Source of the DNA: Chryseobacterium defluvii
Lineage (GTDB): Bacteria; Bacteroidota; Bacteroidia; Flavobacteriales; Weeksellaceae
Direction of reading: 5' to 3'
NCBI RefSeq assembly: GCF_003634775.1
Contig: NZ_RBXB01000002.1
Coordinates: forward strand, 62,001 to 126,000
DNA length: 64,000 nucleotides
Made by a program: the position numbers and the translations under genes. Positions 49,991 through 58,268 of the stretch are shown piece after piece. Below the pieces are notes generated by a model. That model was not told the origin of the DNA and did not search any database. It was given only the letters and a program-made list of their open reading frames with translations. Within the stretch, counting starts at the first letter, position 1, and each line of letters begins with the position of its first letter.

Positions 49991-51265
49991 TTAATGTTTG
50001 AATCTTTCATATGCGGCTTTTTCCAACATTTCTCTATCATCAGGGTGGGCAATGCTGATAAGCTCCTGGGCTCTTTGGCGCAGGCTTTTTCCGTATAAAT
50101 AGGCGGTTCCGTATTCTGTTACCACATAATGGATATGTCCTCTTGTCGTAACAACGCCTGCTCCCTGCTTGAGGAACGGAACAATCCTGGAAACGCCTTT
50201 TTTTGTTCTCGCCGTAATGGCAATGATGGGCTTTCCGTCTTCACTTAAGGCAGCCCCTCTCATAAAGTCCATCTGACCTCCGATTCCGCTGTACTGTAAT
50301 GTTCCTATAGAATCTGCACAGACCTGTCCGGTAAGGTCGATTTCAATGGCAGAATTAATGGCTACCATTTTTTTATTCCGCATGATATTGATAGGGAAGT
50401 TAACATCACTCACATCCTTGAATGCAAATACTGTATTATCATCCACGTAATCATATAGCTTTCTTGTTCCAAAGCAGAAGCTGGTAATGGTTTTATTATC
50501 GTTATATCCTTTGTATTTATTATTAATTACATCATTCTGGATCAGATCAATAACCCCGTCACTCAGCATTTCGGTGTGAACTCCCAGATCTTTATGGTTA
50601 TTCAGACATTTCAGAACAGCATCAGGAATCGTACCTATCCCCATCTGAAGGGTTGATCTGTCTTCAATGAGCTCGGCAACGTTCTTTCCGACCATCATTT
50701 CCTCGGGGCCTACTTTTGAACCGTAATCTACCGTTGGAAGCTCTTCTTCATGCCAAACCAATTTGTGGATTCTACTCACATGGATCATCCCGTCACCATG
50801 GGTTCTCGGCATTCTCGGATTTACAATAGCGACAATTATTTTTGCGGTATCTACGGCGGCTCTGGCAACATCCACCGAAGTTCCCAATGTACAGAAACCA
50901 TGTTTATCAGGTGGAGAAACCGTCACCAGTGCTACATCGAGTGGTAAAATGTTTTTTCTAAACAAGATAGGGATCTCGCTTAAAAATACCGGAACAAAAT
51001 CCCCTCTGTCAGAATTAACGGCATCACGAACGGGAGTGGAAACGAATAAAGAATTAATAAAAAAGCTGTCTTTATATTCCGGTTTGGCAACCTCTACATT
51101 TCCTTGCTGTGTGATGGAAACCATCTCTACATTATGGAGACGGTGAGACTGTCTTGCCAATTCATCAATCAAGTAGTTAGGAGTACATGCGCTTCCATGA
51201 AAGAAGACGCGGTTTCCGCTTTTTATGGTATATACAGCTTCTTCTGCACTAATATAATTGTACAT
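49991..51265 (-). CDS. Acetyl-CoA hydrolase/CoA-transferase family protein
   Basis: A 424-residue family I-like CoA-transferase of the 4-hydroxybutyrate/acetyl-CoA hydrolase group. Motifs: GNRVFFHGSACTPNYL at the start, LQMGIGTIPDAVL, and INSAIEIDLTGQVCADSIGTLQYSGIGGQMDFMRGA with the catalytic Glu in the first part. C-terminal TEYGTAYLYGKSLRQRAQELI is conserved. It moves CoA between acyl groups; next to hmgA and hppD it could activate the acetoacetate or other acids released from tyrosine, but the substrate is not determined. Confidence 0.92.
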   Translation of the reverse strand: MYNYISAEEAVYTIKSGNRVFFHGSACTPNYLIDELARQSHRLHNVEMVSITQQGNVEVAKPEYKDSFFINSLFVSTPVRDAVNSDRGDFVPVFLSEIPILFRKNILPLDVALVTVSPPDKHGFCTLGTSVDVARAAVDTAKIIVAIVNPRMPRTHGDGMIHVSRIHKLVWHEEELPTVDYGSKVGPEEMMVGKNVAELIEDRSTLQMGIGTIPDAVLKCLNNHKDLGVHTEMLSDGVIDLIQNDVINNKYKGYNDNKTITSFCFGTRKLYDYVDDNTVFAFKDVSDVNFPINIMRNKKMVAINSAIEIDLTGQVCADSIGTLQYSGIGGQMDFMRGAALSEDGKPIIAITARTKKGVSRIVPFLKQGAGVVTTRGHIHYVVTEYGTAYLYGKSLRQRAQELISIAHPDDREMLEKAAYERFKH

Positions 51266-51294
51266 ATTGATATTTTTGATATGATGTTATGCAA

Positions 51295-52482
51295 TTACTC
51301 TTGTGAGCGATCTTCCAGTGTTTTATCGTTTTCTTCCAACCAGGAAGTTTTGTAGGACGGATCTTCTACTTTTAATGCTTCTTCCGTAATTTTCAAGGGG
51401 CGGAAAGGGTCAACCATCACAGCATATTCTTCAGTGAACTTTTTCCCGATACTTCTCTCCATAGCGCCCGGATGAGGTCCGTGAACAATTCCCCCGGGGT
51501 GAAGCGTAAAGTCCATCAAGTCAATATGATTACGGCTCATGAAATCTCCTTCCGTATAGAACAACACTTCATCAGAATCAATATTGGAGTGATTGTAAGG
51601 GGCAGGAATTGCCATTGGATGATAATCGTACATTCTTGCACAGAATGAGCAAACTACAAAGTTATGGCCCTCAAAATTCTGGTGAACCGGTGGCGGCTGG
51701 TGAATCCTTCCTGTAATCGGTTCAAAATTTTTGATATTGAATTTATAAGGGTAAAAGTAACCGTCCCAACCTACTACATCGAATGGATGGGTAGCGTAGA
51801 TGAAATCTGTGATCTGGTTTTCTTTTTTTACTTTAATGAGAAATTCTCCTTTTTCATCTTTGGGTTCAACGAAAGTGGGAGCAATGATATCTCTTTCGCA
51901 GAAAGGAGAGTGTTCCAATAACTGCCCGAATTCATTTCTGTATCTTTTCGGGGTATAAATCGGAGAGTGGCTTTCCAGTACGAAAAATACGGTGTCATCA
52001 GATTTCAGTTCAACCTGATAAATCGTTCCTCTCGGAATGATCAGATAATCACCAACGAAAAATTCTAAATCTCCCACAAAAGTTTTTAAAACTCCATTTC
52101 CCTGATGAACGTATAAAAGCTCATCGCATTCTGCATTTTTATAGAAGTAATCCATCGATTTTCTCGGCTTGGCCAATCCCATTTTCAGATCATTGTTCAG
52201 CAAAAGGATTTTTCGGCTGTCCATAAAATCGTCTTCAGGAGTTACATTCATCCCTTTGAACATTCTGGGTGTAATGTTTTTCTCAACAGCGATTTTTGGT
52301 GTAACATCTTTTGCCGGTCCTATAGATTTTATCTGCGTAGGACGGTGGATATGATACAACAAAGAAGAAATACCATGGAAACCTTCCGTTCCGAAAAGCT
52401 GCTCATAGTAAAATTGATCTTCCGGAGATTTAAAAATCGTATGTCTTTTTTGTGGGATATTTCCCGCTAGATGATATCTCAT
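51295..52482 (-). CDS. hmgA: Homogentisate 1,2-dioxygenase
   Basis: A 395-residue protein of the homogentisate dioxygenase fold, slightly shorter than the mammalian enzyme. The cupin iron site includes HPGGIVHGPHPGAMERS (His, His and Glu nearby) and HQNFEGHNFVVCSFCARMYDYHP. The N-terminus begins MRYHLAGNIPQKRHTIFKSPEDQFYYEQLFGTEGF. It opens the homogentisate ring to maleylacetoacetate. It is the first gene of the run and has a -7 element at 52504-52511. A maleylacetoacetate isomerase gene was not found in the window. Confidence 0.95.
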   Translation of the reverse strand: MRYHLAGNIPQKRHTIFKSPEDQFYYEQLFGTEGFHGISSLLYHIHRPTQIKSIGPAKDVTPKIAVEKNITPRMFKGMNVTPEDDFMDSRKILLLNNDLKMGLAKPRKSMDYFYKNAECDELLYVHQGNGVLKTFVGDLEFFVGDYLIIPRGTIYQVELKSDDTVFFVLESHSPIYTPKRYRNEFGQLLEHSPFCERDIIAPTFVEPKDEKGEFLIKVKKENQITDFIYATHPFDVVGWDGYFYPYKFNIKNFEPITGRIHQPPPVHQNFEGHNFVVCSFCARMYDYHPMAIPAPYNHSNIDSDEVLFYTEGDFMSRNHIDLMDFTLHPGGIVHGPHPGAMERSIGKKFTEEYAVMVDPFRPLKITEEALKVEDPSYKTSWLEENDKTLEDRSQE

Positions 52483-52503
52483 TTTACTTTAAATGTAGTT
52501 TCT

Positions 52504-52511
52504 CAAATTTA
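52504..52511 (-). promoter_or_regulatory. -7 promoter element for the hmgA run
   Basis: TAAATTTG on the minus strand, 21 bases before the ATG at 52482. A TTG at the usual -33 distance is not found. Confidence 0.5.
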
Positions 52512-52555
52512 ATAATTTTTCATGAATTGATTTTAACAACATTTATCATGTTGTT

Positions 52556-52585
52556 TTGTAGTTCTAAAAATAATTGTTAGCTTTG
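52556..52585 (+). promoter_or_regulatory. Promoter of the TonB receptor/thioredoxin pair
   Basis: TTG (52556-52558), 19 bases, TAGCTTTG (52578-52585): exact -33/-7 pattern, 18 bases before the ATG at 52604. The position rules out an in-frame TTG start at 52574. Confidence 0.78.
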
Positions 52586-52603
52586 TCTAACAATTTTAAT
52601 TTC

Positions 52604-54670
52604 ATGACGCGAATATTATTTTCTATTGTCCTATTATCATCCTATTGCTTTTCTCAGGAGGCGGACAGTTTGCAGTTGAATCCAAGCGAAAAAGATTCTC
52701 TGGCAGGTCCTAAAAAAGAAATCAAGGCGAAGCTGATAGATGATGTAGTCATTACCGGAACCATAAAGCCGATCAGCAAGTCGAAAAGTCCGGTAGCGGT
52801 AGAAATTTACAGTCAGAAATTTTTTCAGAAGAATCCTACACCCAGTATTTTTGAAGCCATTGCAATGGTCAATGGAGTAAAACCTCAGCTCAACTGTTCG
52901 GTTTGTAATACGGGAGATATCCATATCAATGGATTGGAAGGTCCATATACCATGATTTTGATTGACGGAATGCCGATTGTAAGCTCACTTTCCACGGTAT
53001 ACGGTTTAAGTGGAATCCCAAACAGCCTGATTGACCGGATTGAAGTGGTAAAAGGTCCGGCTTCGTCTCTGTACGGCTCTGAAGCGATGGGAGGAGTTAT
53101 CAATATCATTACTAAAAATGCTTTGACCGCTCCTCAATTAAGTGTTGATGTCATGACAAGTACCTGGAGTGAAAATAACCTGGACTTGTCGACAAAATTT
53201 AGTCTTGGGAAAAATGTTGCGTCCTTATTAAGCCTGAACTATTTTAATTTCAGTAAAAGATTTGATCAGAATAAGGATAATTTTACCGACGCCGCCTTAC
53301 AAAACAGAGTTTCTGTTTTCAATAAATGGAATTTCCAAAGAAAAGAGAACCGACAGGCGAGTTTTGCCTTAAGATATTTATATGAAGACCGATTCGGAGG
53401 AGAAATGCAATGGAATAAGTCTTATCGAGGAAGTACTGAGGTCTATGGTGAGAGTATTTATACGAACAGGGTAGAAGCTTTCGGGGTATATCAATGGCCG
53501 GTCAAAGAGCAGGTGATTACTCAATTTTCTTATAATTATCATAATCAGGATTCTTTTTATGGGAGTAACCCGTTTGATGCTTTGCAGAAAGTAGCTTTTG
53601 TACAGACGTATTGGGATAAAAAATGGGGAAGTCATGATATGATCTTAGGACTGACTTTCAAAAAAACTTTTTATGATGATAATACTCCAGGAACCTTATC
53701 CGCAGATGGGTTTACCAATCAGCCGATGAAGTCGCCGATTTGGGGTGCCTTTATACAGGATCAATGGGAGATAGATTCTAAAAACACTTTATTGTTGGGA
53801 TACAGATATGATTATGACAAAATCCATCACTCTGTTCATTCACCGAGATTCGCCTGGAAATTTTCTCCTAACCCTTACCATACTTTACGTTTCAATTTCG
53901 GAACAGGTTTCCGGGTAGTAAATTTATTTACAGAGGATCATGCGGCATTGACGGGTTCCCGTGAAGTGGTGATTAAAGCCAATTTAAAGCCTGAAAAATC
54001 CATCAACGGAAATCTGAATTATGTCTGGAAAATTCCTGCAGGAGATCGTATGATCAATCTTGATGCGTCTGCATTTTATACGTATTTCAGCAATAAAATT
54101 GTCGGGGATTTTGATACGGAACCGGATAAAATTATTTATGATAATCTTCACGGATATGGTATTTCAAGAGGAGCTTCTATAAATGTGGATTACAGTTTCA
54201 GTTTTCCTTTGAGCATTAATTTGGGAGTCACTTATCTTGATGTATATCAGAAACTGGATGGTGAAAGTGAGAAATCTCAACAATTGCATGCTCCGAAATG
54301 GAGCGGAACTTATAATCTATCCTATAAATTCCCGAGTAATGTGACTGTTGATTTCACAGGTCAATTTTACGGACCTATGCGGTTACCTGTTTTACCGGAT
54401 GATTACCGTCCTGAATATTCACCATTTTATTCTTTGGCCAATATTCAGGTGTCTAAAAGCTTCAGGTCAGGATTTGAAGTTTATTGTGGTATGAAAAATC
54501 TGTTCAACTTCACTCCGAAAGATCCTTTGATGCGGCCGTTTGACCCGTTTGACCAATATGTTGATGATCCGGTGAACAATCCGAACCATTATACTTTTGA
54601 TACAACCTATGGTTATGCTCCGATGCAGAAGATCAGAGGGTTTTTAGGCGTAAAATACATTTTAAAATGA
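52604..54670 (+). CDS. TonB-dependent outer-membrane receptor with CxxC in the plug
   Basis: About 688 residues. Signal peptide MTRILFSIVLLSSYCFSQ, a TonB-box-like DDVVITGT (46-53), then a plug with NCSVCNTGDIHINGLEG (Cys98 and Cys101), GMPIVSSLSTVYGLSGIP and RIEVVKGPASSLYGSEAMGGVINIITK. The rest is a 22-strand barrel ending MQKIRGFLGVKYILK. Starts with 30 bases of leader after its promoter. A thioredoxin gene overlaps its stop by four bases (ATGA), which suggests the plug cysteines are redox-active. Ligand unknown. Confidence 0.93.
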   Translation: MTRILFSIVLLSSYCFSQEADSLQLNPSEKDSLAGPKKEIKAKLIDDVVITGTIKPISKSKSPVAVEIYSQKFFQKNPTPSIFEAIAMVNGVKPQLNCSVCNTGDIHINGLEGPYTMILIDGMPIVSSLSTVYGLSGIPNSLIDRIEVVKGPASSLYGSEAMGGVINIITKNALTAPQLSVDVMTSTWSENNLDLSTKFSLGKNVASLLSLNYFNFSKRFDQNKDNFTDAALQNRVSVFNKWNFQRKENRQASFALRYLYEDRFGGEMQWNKSYRGSTEVYGESIYTNRVEAFGVYQWPVKEQVITQFSYNYHNQDSFYGSNPFDALQKVAFVQTYWDKKWGSHDMILGLTFKKTFYDDNTPGTLSADGFTNQPMKSPIWGAFIQDQWEIDSKNTLLLGYRYDYDKIHHSVHSPRFAWKFSPNPYHTLRFNFGTGFRVVNLFTEDHAALTGSREVVIKANLKPEKSINGNLNYVWKIPAGDRMINLDASAFYTYFSNKIVGDFDTEPDKIIYDNLHGYGISRGASINVDYSFSFPLSINLGVTYLDVYQKLDGESEKSQQLHAPKWSGTYNLSYKFPSNVTVDFTGQFYGPMRLPVLPDDYRPEYSPFYSLANIQVSKSFRSGFEVYCGMKNLFNFTPKDPLMRPFDPFDQYVDDPVNNPNHYTFDTTYGYAPMQKIRGFLGVKYILK

Positions 54671-55137
54671 AAGTGATTATACATATAGTTTTAATGTTAG
54701 TACCCTGTTTTTATCTTTCACAGGTAAAGACAGGTACTTTTTCTGAACTGGAAACCATGCGGGAAGAACAGGCTAAACCTGTTGTCATTCATCTTTATAC
54801 GGATTGGTGTGCGGTTTGTAAAATAGAATCTTTTACCATGAATAAGGATGAAGAAGTGGTAAAAATGATGAATAAAGATTTCTATTTCATCAATTTTGAA
54901 GCGGAAAAAACCAAAGAGAAAATCCGTTTTCAGGATCAGGAATTTACTTATTTATCCAGTGGAAATACAGGAATTCACCAACTGGCTTTAGCTTTGTCTA
55001 AAAATAAAAACCAGCCTGTTTACCCTTTATGGATTTTTCTGGATAAGAACCAAAATCTGGTGTATTATCATGAAGGACAACTTAAGCCTGAAAAATTAAA
55101 ACAGAAATTGCTGGAAATTTCTTCCCAGTTTAAATAA
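54667..55137 (+). CDS. Periplasmic thioredoxin-like protein (WCAVCK)
   Basis: A 156-residue secreted thioredoxin. Signal peptide MKVIIHIVLMLVPCFYLSQ; the active site HLYTDWCAVCKIESFTMNKDE places Cys48 and Cys51, and the cis-Pro loop is QPVYPLWIFLDKNQNLVYYHEG. The pattern WCxxCKxxE resembles DsbD C-terminal and thioredoxin 7-like proteins. It overlaps the TonB receptor stop, so both are co-transcribed and co-translated. Role: probably reduces the receptor's plug pair or its ligand. Confidence 0.9.
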   Translation: MKVIIHIVLMLVPCFYLSQVKTGTFSELETMREEQAKPVVIHLYTDWCAVCKIESFTMNKDEEVVKMMNKDFYFINFEAEKTKEKIRFQDQEFTYLSSGNTGIHQLALALSKNKNQPVYPLWIFLDKNQNLVYYHEGQLKPEKLKQKLLEISSQFK

Positions 55138-55138
55138 T

Positions 55139-55504
55139 TTATTTCAAAAGTACTGCGATTATAGCCAAAATTGCTGGGAGTGCCTGGACAAAAAATATTT
55201 TCTTGGTGGCAGAAATAGCTCCGTAAATTCCGGCCACAGCTACGCATCCCAGAAAAAAAAGGGCAATATTGGTTTGCCACTTCTGATCTTCAATAAAAAA
55301 AGACCAAATAAGGCCGGCTGCAAGAAAACCGTTGTACAATCCCTGATTGGCCGCCAATCCTTTGGTAGGTTTGAACATTTCCGCAGGCAATGCCGATTTG
55401 AAAACTTCTTTACCCTTGGTTTCCCAGGCAAACATTTCCATCCACAGAATATAAAGGTGTTCCAGTGCTACAACAGCGATCAGAATTTTGGCAACAATTT
55501 CCAT
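55139..55504 (-). CDS. DUF1304 membrane protein
   Basis: A 121-residue integral membrane protein with four hydrophobic segments. The start MEIVAKILIAVVALEHLYILWMEMFAWET, and TKGLAANQGLYNGFLAAGLIWSF in the middle, match DUF1304, which has no known function. Only one base separates its stop from the stop of the thioredoxin gene on the other strand. The Crp-type gene is divergent. Confidence 0.9.
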   Translation of the reverse strand: MEIVAKILIAVVALEHLYILWMEMFAWETKGKEVFKSALPAEMFKPTKGLAANQGLYNGFLAAGLIWSFFIEDQKWQTNIALFFLGCVAVAGIYGAISATKKIFFVQALPAILAIIAVLLK

Positions 55505-55522
55505 GATTATTGTTTTTTGTCA

Positions 55523-55553
55523 TTGTAAAACTAAAAAAATAAAGTTAAGTTTG
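55523..55553 (+). promoter_or_regulatory. Promoter of the Crp-type regulator gene
   Basis: TTG (55523-55525), 20 bases, TAAGTTTG (55546-55553), 16 bases before the ATG at 55570. Confidence 0.7.
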
Positions 55554-55569
55554 AATACTAAATTACAAA

Positions 55570-56142
55570 ATGGACACATTCAAAGCACATTTAGATAAAT
55601 TTATTACGGTAAATGATGAAGAATATGCTTCTATCCTTTCTTTTTTCCAGGTACAGGAAGTTAAGAAAAAACAGAGTCTGATGCTTGATGGAGACGTCTG
55701 TAAGAATTTGTATTTTGTCGTGAAAGGTTGTCTCAGAAAGTTTTTCACCAATGCAAAAGGAGTGGAGCAAACTACGGAATTTGCTATTGAAAACTGGTGG
55801 ATCACAGATACGTTTGCTTACGAAAGGCAGATCAAATCTGAGTTTTGTATTCAGGCCGTTGAAAAGTCTTCTATTTTAGTAATTGATCTTCAAACCCAGG
55901 AATTACTGTTGAAGAAGCATCCGGTGATGGAGCGTTATTTCAGGATGGTCTACCAGAGAGCTTATGCTGCATCCGAACGAAGAATCCGTTATCTATACGA
56001 AATGTCAAGAGAAGAGCTGTATGTACATTTCAGTACCCAATACCCGTGGTTTATTCAAAGAATTCCTCAATACCTCATTGCTTCTTTTTTAGGATTTACT
56101 CCGGAATACCTCAGTGAGATCAGGGCGAAATTACGTTCTTAA
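55570..56142 (+). CDS. Crp/Fnr-family transcriptional regulator
   Basis: A 190-residue regulator. The cyclic nucleotide-binding-like domain covers about residues 20-115 (KKKQSLMLDGDVCKNLYFVVKGCLRKFF; AIENWWITDTFAYERQIKSEF). The C-terminal part is shorter than in Crp but keeps RIPQYLIASFLGFTPEYLSEIRAKL, the HTH recognition helix. Such Bacteroidetes regulators usually lack cAMP ligands. Downstream DoxX and AhpD-like genes may be its targets. It is read divergently from DUF1304. Confidence 0.92.
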   Translation: MDTFKAHLDKFITVNDEEYASILSFFQVQEVKKKQSLMLDGDVCKNLYFVVKGCLRKFFTNAKGVEQTTEFAIENWWITDTFAYERQIKSEFCIQAVEKSSILVIDLQTQELLLKKHPVMERYFRMVYQRAYAASERRIRYLYEMSREELYVHFSTQYPWFIQRIPQYLIASFLGFTPEYLSEIRAKLRS

Positions 56143-56205
56143 ACCAGTTTAAGATTATTACGGTTGAGAAACCGGAACTTTGTCATGTAATTAAAAGCCA
56201 ACATC

Positions 56206-56634
56206 ATGACTAATCAAAAAATTCAGTTTCAACAGTTGTTTTTGAGATTTGCCCTTGGGATAACGATGCTTTCTGCCGTTGGAGACCGTTTCGGATTTTG
56301 GGGTAAAAATTCTGCATGGGGAAATTGGGGGAATTTTGAAAAGTATACGCAACAGCTCACTTTCTTTCTTCCGGAATTTCTAAGCAGAACCTCAGCCTAC
56401 GCAGCTACTTTCTTAGAAATAGTTTTTTCCTTGATGCTGATTTTAGGATTTAAAACCAGAATGGCAGCATGCGGAACAGGATTTCTGTTACTGGTTTTTG
56501 CTTTGTCCATGACGATCGCCTTGGGAGTTAAAGCTCCGCTTGATTATTCTGTTTGGGTGGGAAGCGCAGGTGCCTTTTTAATAGCCTCTCAACAACAATA
56601 TTCTTTTAGTATAGATCAATTAACCAAAAAATAA
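56206..56634 (+). CDS. DoxX-family membrane protein
   Basis: A 142-residue protein with four hydrophobic segments. LFLRFALGITMLSAVGDRFGFWG and FLEIVFSLMLILGFKTRMAACGTGFLLLVFALSMT match the DoxX family, whose actinobacterial members join an oxidoreductase complex that guards against thiol oxidants. It is 63 bases after the Crp-type gene and six bases before the AhpD-like gene, so these two form an operon. Inner membrane. Confidence 0.88.
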   Translation: MTNQKIQFQQLFLRFALGITMLSAVGDRFGFWGKNSAWGNWGNFEKYTQQLTFFLPEFLSRTSAYAATFLEIVFSLMLILGFKTRMAACGTGFLLLVFALSMTIALGVKAPLDYSVWVGSAGAFLIASQQQYSFSIDQLTKK

Positions 56635-56640
56635 TTCAAT

Positions 56641-57084
56641 ATGAGTACAAGACTTAACATCGCTACAACGGATGCCGCAGCTTACAAAGCTATGATGGGA
56701 CTGGAAGGCTATCTTCAGAACATTTCTTTAAACCCTATTCAGAAAGAACTGATTAAGATCAGAGCATCGCAGATCAACGGATGTGCTTTCTGCCTGGATA
56801 TGCATACGAAAGATGCCATCAAATATGGGGAAACTCCACAGAGAATTTATCTTTTAAACGCCTGGAGAGAAGCAGCAGAGCTGTATACGGAAGAAGAACA
56901 AACTCTTTTGGCGATGACGGAAGAAATTACTTTGATCAGTCAAAAAGGATTGACTGAGGAAACCTATTACAAAGCAAAACAGCTTTTTGATGAAAGTACA
57001 ATCGCACAGATTATTATGGCTATTGTGACCATCAATTCATGGAACAGGATTGCAATCAGTACGCATCTTCCTATTATGAAGTAA
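56641..57084 (+). CDS. AhpD-like carboxymuconolactone decarboxylase family protein
   Basis: A 147-residue all-helical protein. The peroxidase-like redox site is INGCAFCLDMHTKDAIKYGE (CxxC followed by xDMH), with LYTEEEQTLLAMTEEITLISQ before and SWNRIAISTHLP after. AhpD-like proteins reduce lipoyl or peroxiredoxin disulfides; related Bacteroidetes proteins sit next to DoxX genes, as here. Followed by a terminator at 57107. Function beyond the fold is inferred. Confidence 0.92.
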   Translation: MSTRLNIATTDAAAYKAMMGLEGYLQNISLNPIQKELIKIRASQINGCAFCLDMHTKDAIKYGETPQRIYLLNAWREAAELYTEEEQTLLAMTEEITLISQKGLTEETYYKAKQLFDESTIAQIIMAIVTINSWNRIAISTHLPIMK

Positions 57085-57106
57085 TTTCAGGAACACAGTT
57101 ATTTAC

Positions 57107-57142
57107 AAAAAAGAGCTCTTCAATTTCGAAGAGCTCTTTTGT
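57107..57142 (+). terminator. Terminator of the DoxX/AhpD-like operon
   Basis: AAAAGAGCTCTTC pairs with GAAGAGCTCTTTT around loop AATTTC, 23 bases past the stop. Confidence 0.85.
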
Positions 57143-57220
57143 ATAGAAAAATTAAAAGCATTCGAATGTCATTCCGACATAAGAAGGAATCTCTCCATTT
57201 AATCTTAATGATTCAGCTTT

Positions 57221-57973
57221 TTATTTTTTTAATTCTTTTAAAATAGCTTCACCAACACTTTTTGCAGATTGAGGGTTCTGTCCGGTGATCACTCGCTGAT
57301 CGGCTACCACATGATTCTGCCAAAGCTCTGATTTTTCAAATTTTGCTCCTCTTTCCTTTAATTTGTCTTCTAAAAGGAAAGGAACTACGTTCGTCAGTTT
57401 CACTTCAGCTTCTTCTTCATTGGTAAAAGCATTGATCTTTTTTCCATCTACTAAATATTTTCCATTGCTTAGCTTGATGTTCACCAAACCTGCAGGACCA
57501 TGACAAACACCCGCTACGATTCCGCCGTTCTCATAAATTTTTGAAGCGATTCCTGCCAATTCAGTGTTATCAGCCAAATCCCACATGGCACCATGGCCTC
57601 CTGCATAAAAAATAGCTGAATAATCAGATGGGTTTACCTGAGAAGGCTTTAATGAATTGTCGATTTTATTTTTATATTCTTTGTTTTCCCAGAATTCCTT
57701 GTTCACAGGATCACTTAAATCAAATCCGTCAACAGGTGGAGTTCCGCCTTTCGGGCTTACGAAATCAATTTCGTACCCTGCTTGATGAAGAACCTCCCAT
57801 GGATGGGAAACTTCCCCTAAATAATATCCTGTATTTTCTCCGGTGTTTCCTTTTTTGTCATGACTGGTTACGACAAATAAAATTTTCTTTTTCATTGTAA
57901 TAGATTTTTTGTTTTGTGACTGGAATAAGCTTATTGACAATAAACTTATGAATAAAAACACTAATTTTTTCAT
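57221..57973 (-). CDS. Secreted DJ-1/PfpI-type protein (HchA-like amidotransferase fold)
   Basis: About 250 residues from the ATG at 57973, which gives a signal peptide (MKKLVFLFISLLSISLFQSQ) and lies four bases past the monooxygenase stop; longer frames run into that gene. The DJ-1/PfpI fold shows ILFVVTSHDKKGNTGENTGYYLGEVSHPWEVL, YAGGHGAMWDLAD and the nucleophile elbow VAGVCHGPAGLVNI with the catalytic Cys and His. Hsp31/HchA-like members act on glyoxals. A shorter start (57895) would leave it cytoplasmic. Last gene of the LysR-linked operon. Confidence 0.88.
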   Translation of the reverse strand: MKKLVFLFISLLSISLFQSQNKKSITMKKKILFVVTSHDKKGNTGENTGYYLGEVSHPWEVLHQAGYEIDFVSPKGGTPPVDGFDLSDPVNKEFWENKEYKNKIDNSLKPSQVNPSDYSAIFYAGGHGAMWDLADNTELAGIASKIYENGGIVAGVCHGPAGLVNIKLSNGKYLVDGKKINAFTNEEEAEVKLTNVVPFLLEDKLKERGAKFEKSELWQNHVVADQRVITGQNPQSAKSVGEAILKELKK

Positions 57974-57977
57974 ACGG

Positions 57978-58265
57978 TTAGATAATATGAGTTGTATATA
58001 TTTGTGGTTTTTCCTGTAATTTTTCATCAACCAAAGCTCCGAAGGCCCGGATATAGGGCTGTTGGTTATGTAAAGCCAACCCTTCTTCATTTTTCCAGAT
58101 TTCGTAGAAAACAAATTGATTTTGGTCTTCAATTCCCTGATGCAGGCTGTATAACTCACAGGCTTCTTCTTTTCTGGTTTCTCCGACCATATTTTGAAGG
58201 GTTTTCAATACTTCAGTTCTGTATTCTTCCTTTGCTTTGATGATGGCTGTAAGATAAATTTTCAT
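57978..58265 (-). CDS. Putative quinol monooxygenase (ABM family)
   Basis: A 95-residue protein of the antibiotic biosynthesis monooxygenase (dimeric alpha/beta barrel) fold: MKIYLTAIIKAKEEYRTEVLKTLQNMVGETRKEEACELYSLHQGI, then FVFYEIWKNEEGLALHNQQPYIRAFG. YgiN-like members oxidise quinols such as menadiol without a cofactor, which pairs with the MdaB-like quinone reductase three genes upstream. Three bases from the SDR-like gene. Confidence 0.9.
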   Translation of the reverse strand: MKIYLTAIIKAKEEYRTEVLKTLQNMVGETRKEEACELYSLHQGIEDQNQFVFYEIWKNEEGLALHNQQPYIRAFGALVDEKLQEKPQIYTTHII

Positions 58266-58268
58266 AGT

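Noticed and set aside
57221..58159. Longer frame for the DJ-1-like protein from 58159
   Set aside because: The extra 62 codons overlap the ABM monooxygenase gene and do not resemble the family; the signal peptide begins at 57973.
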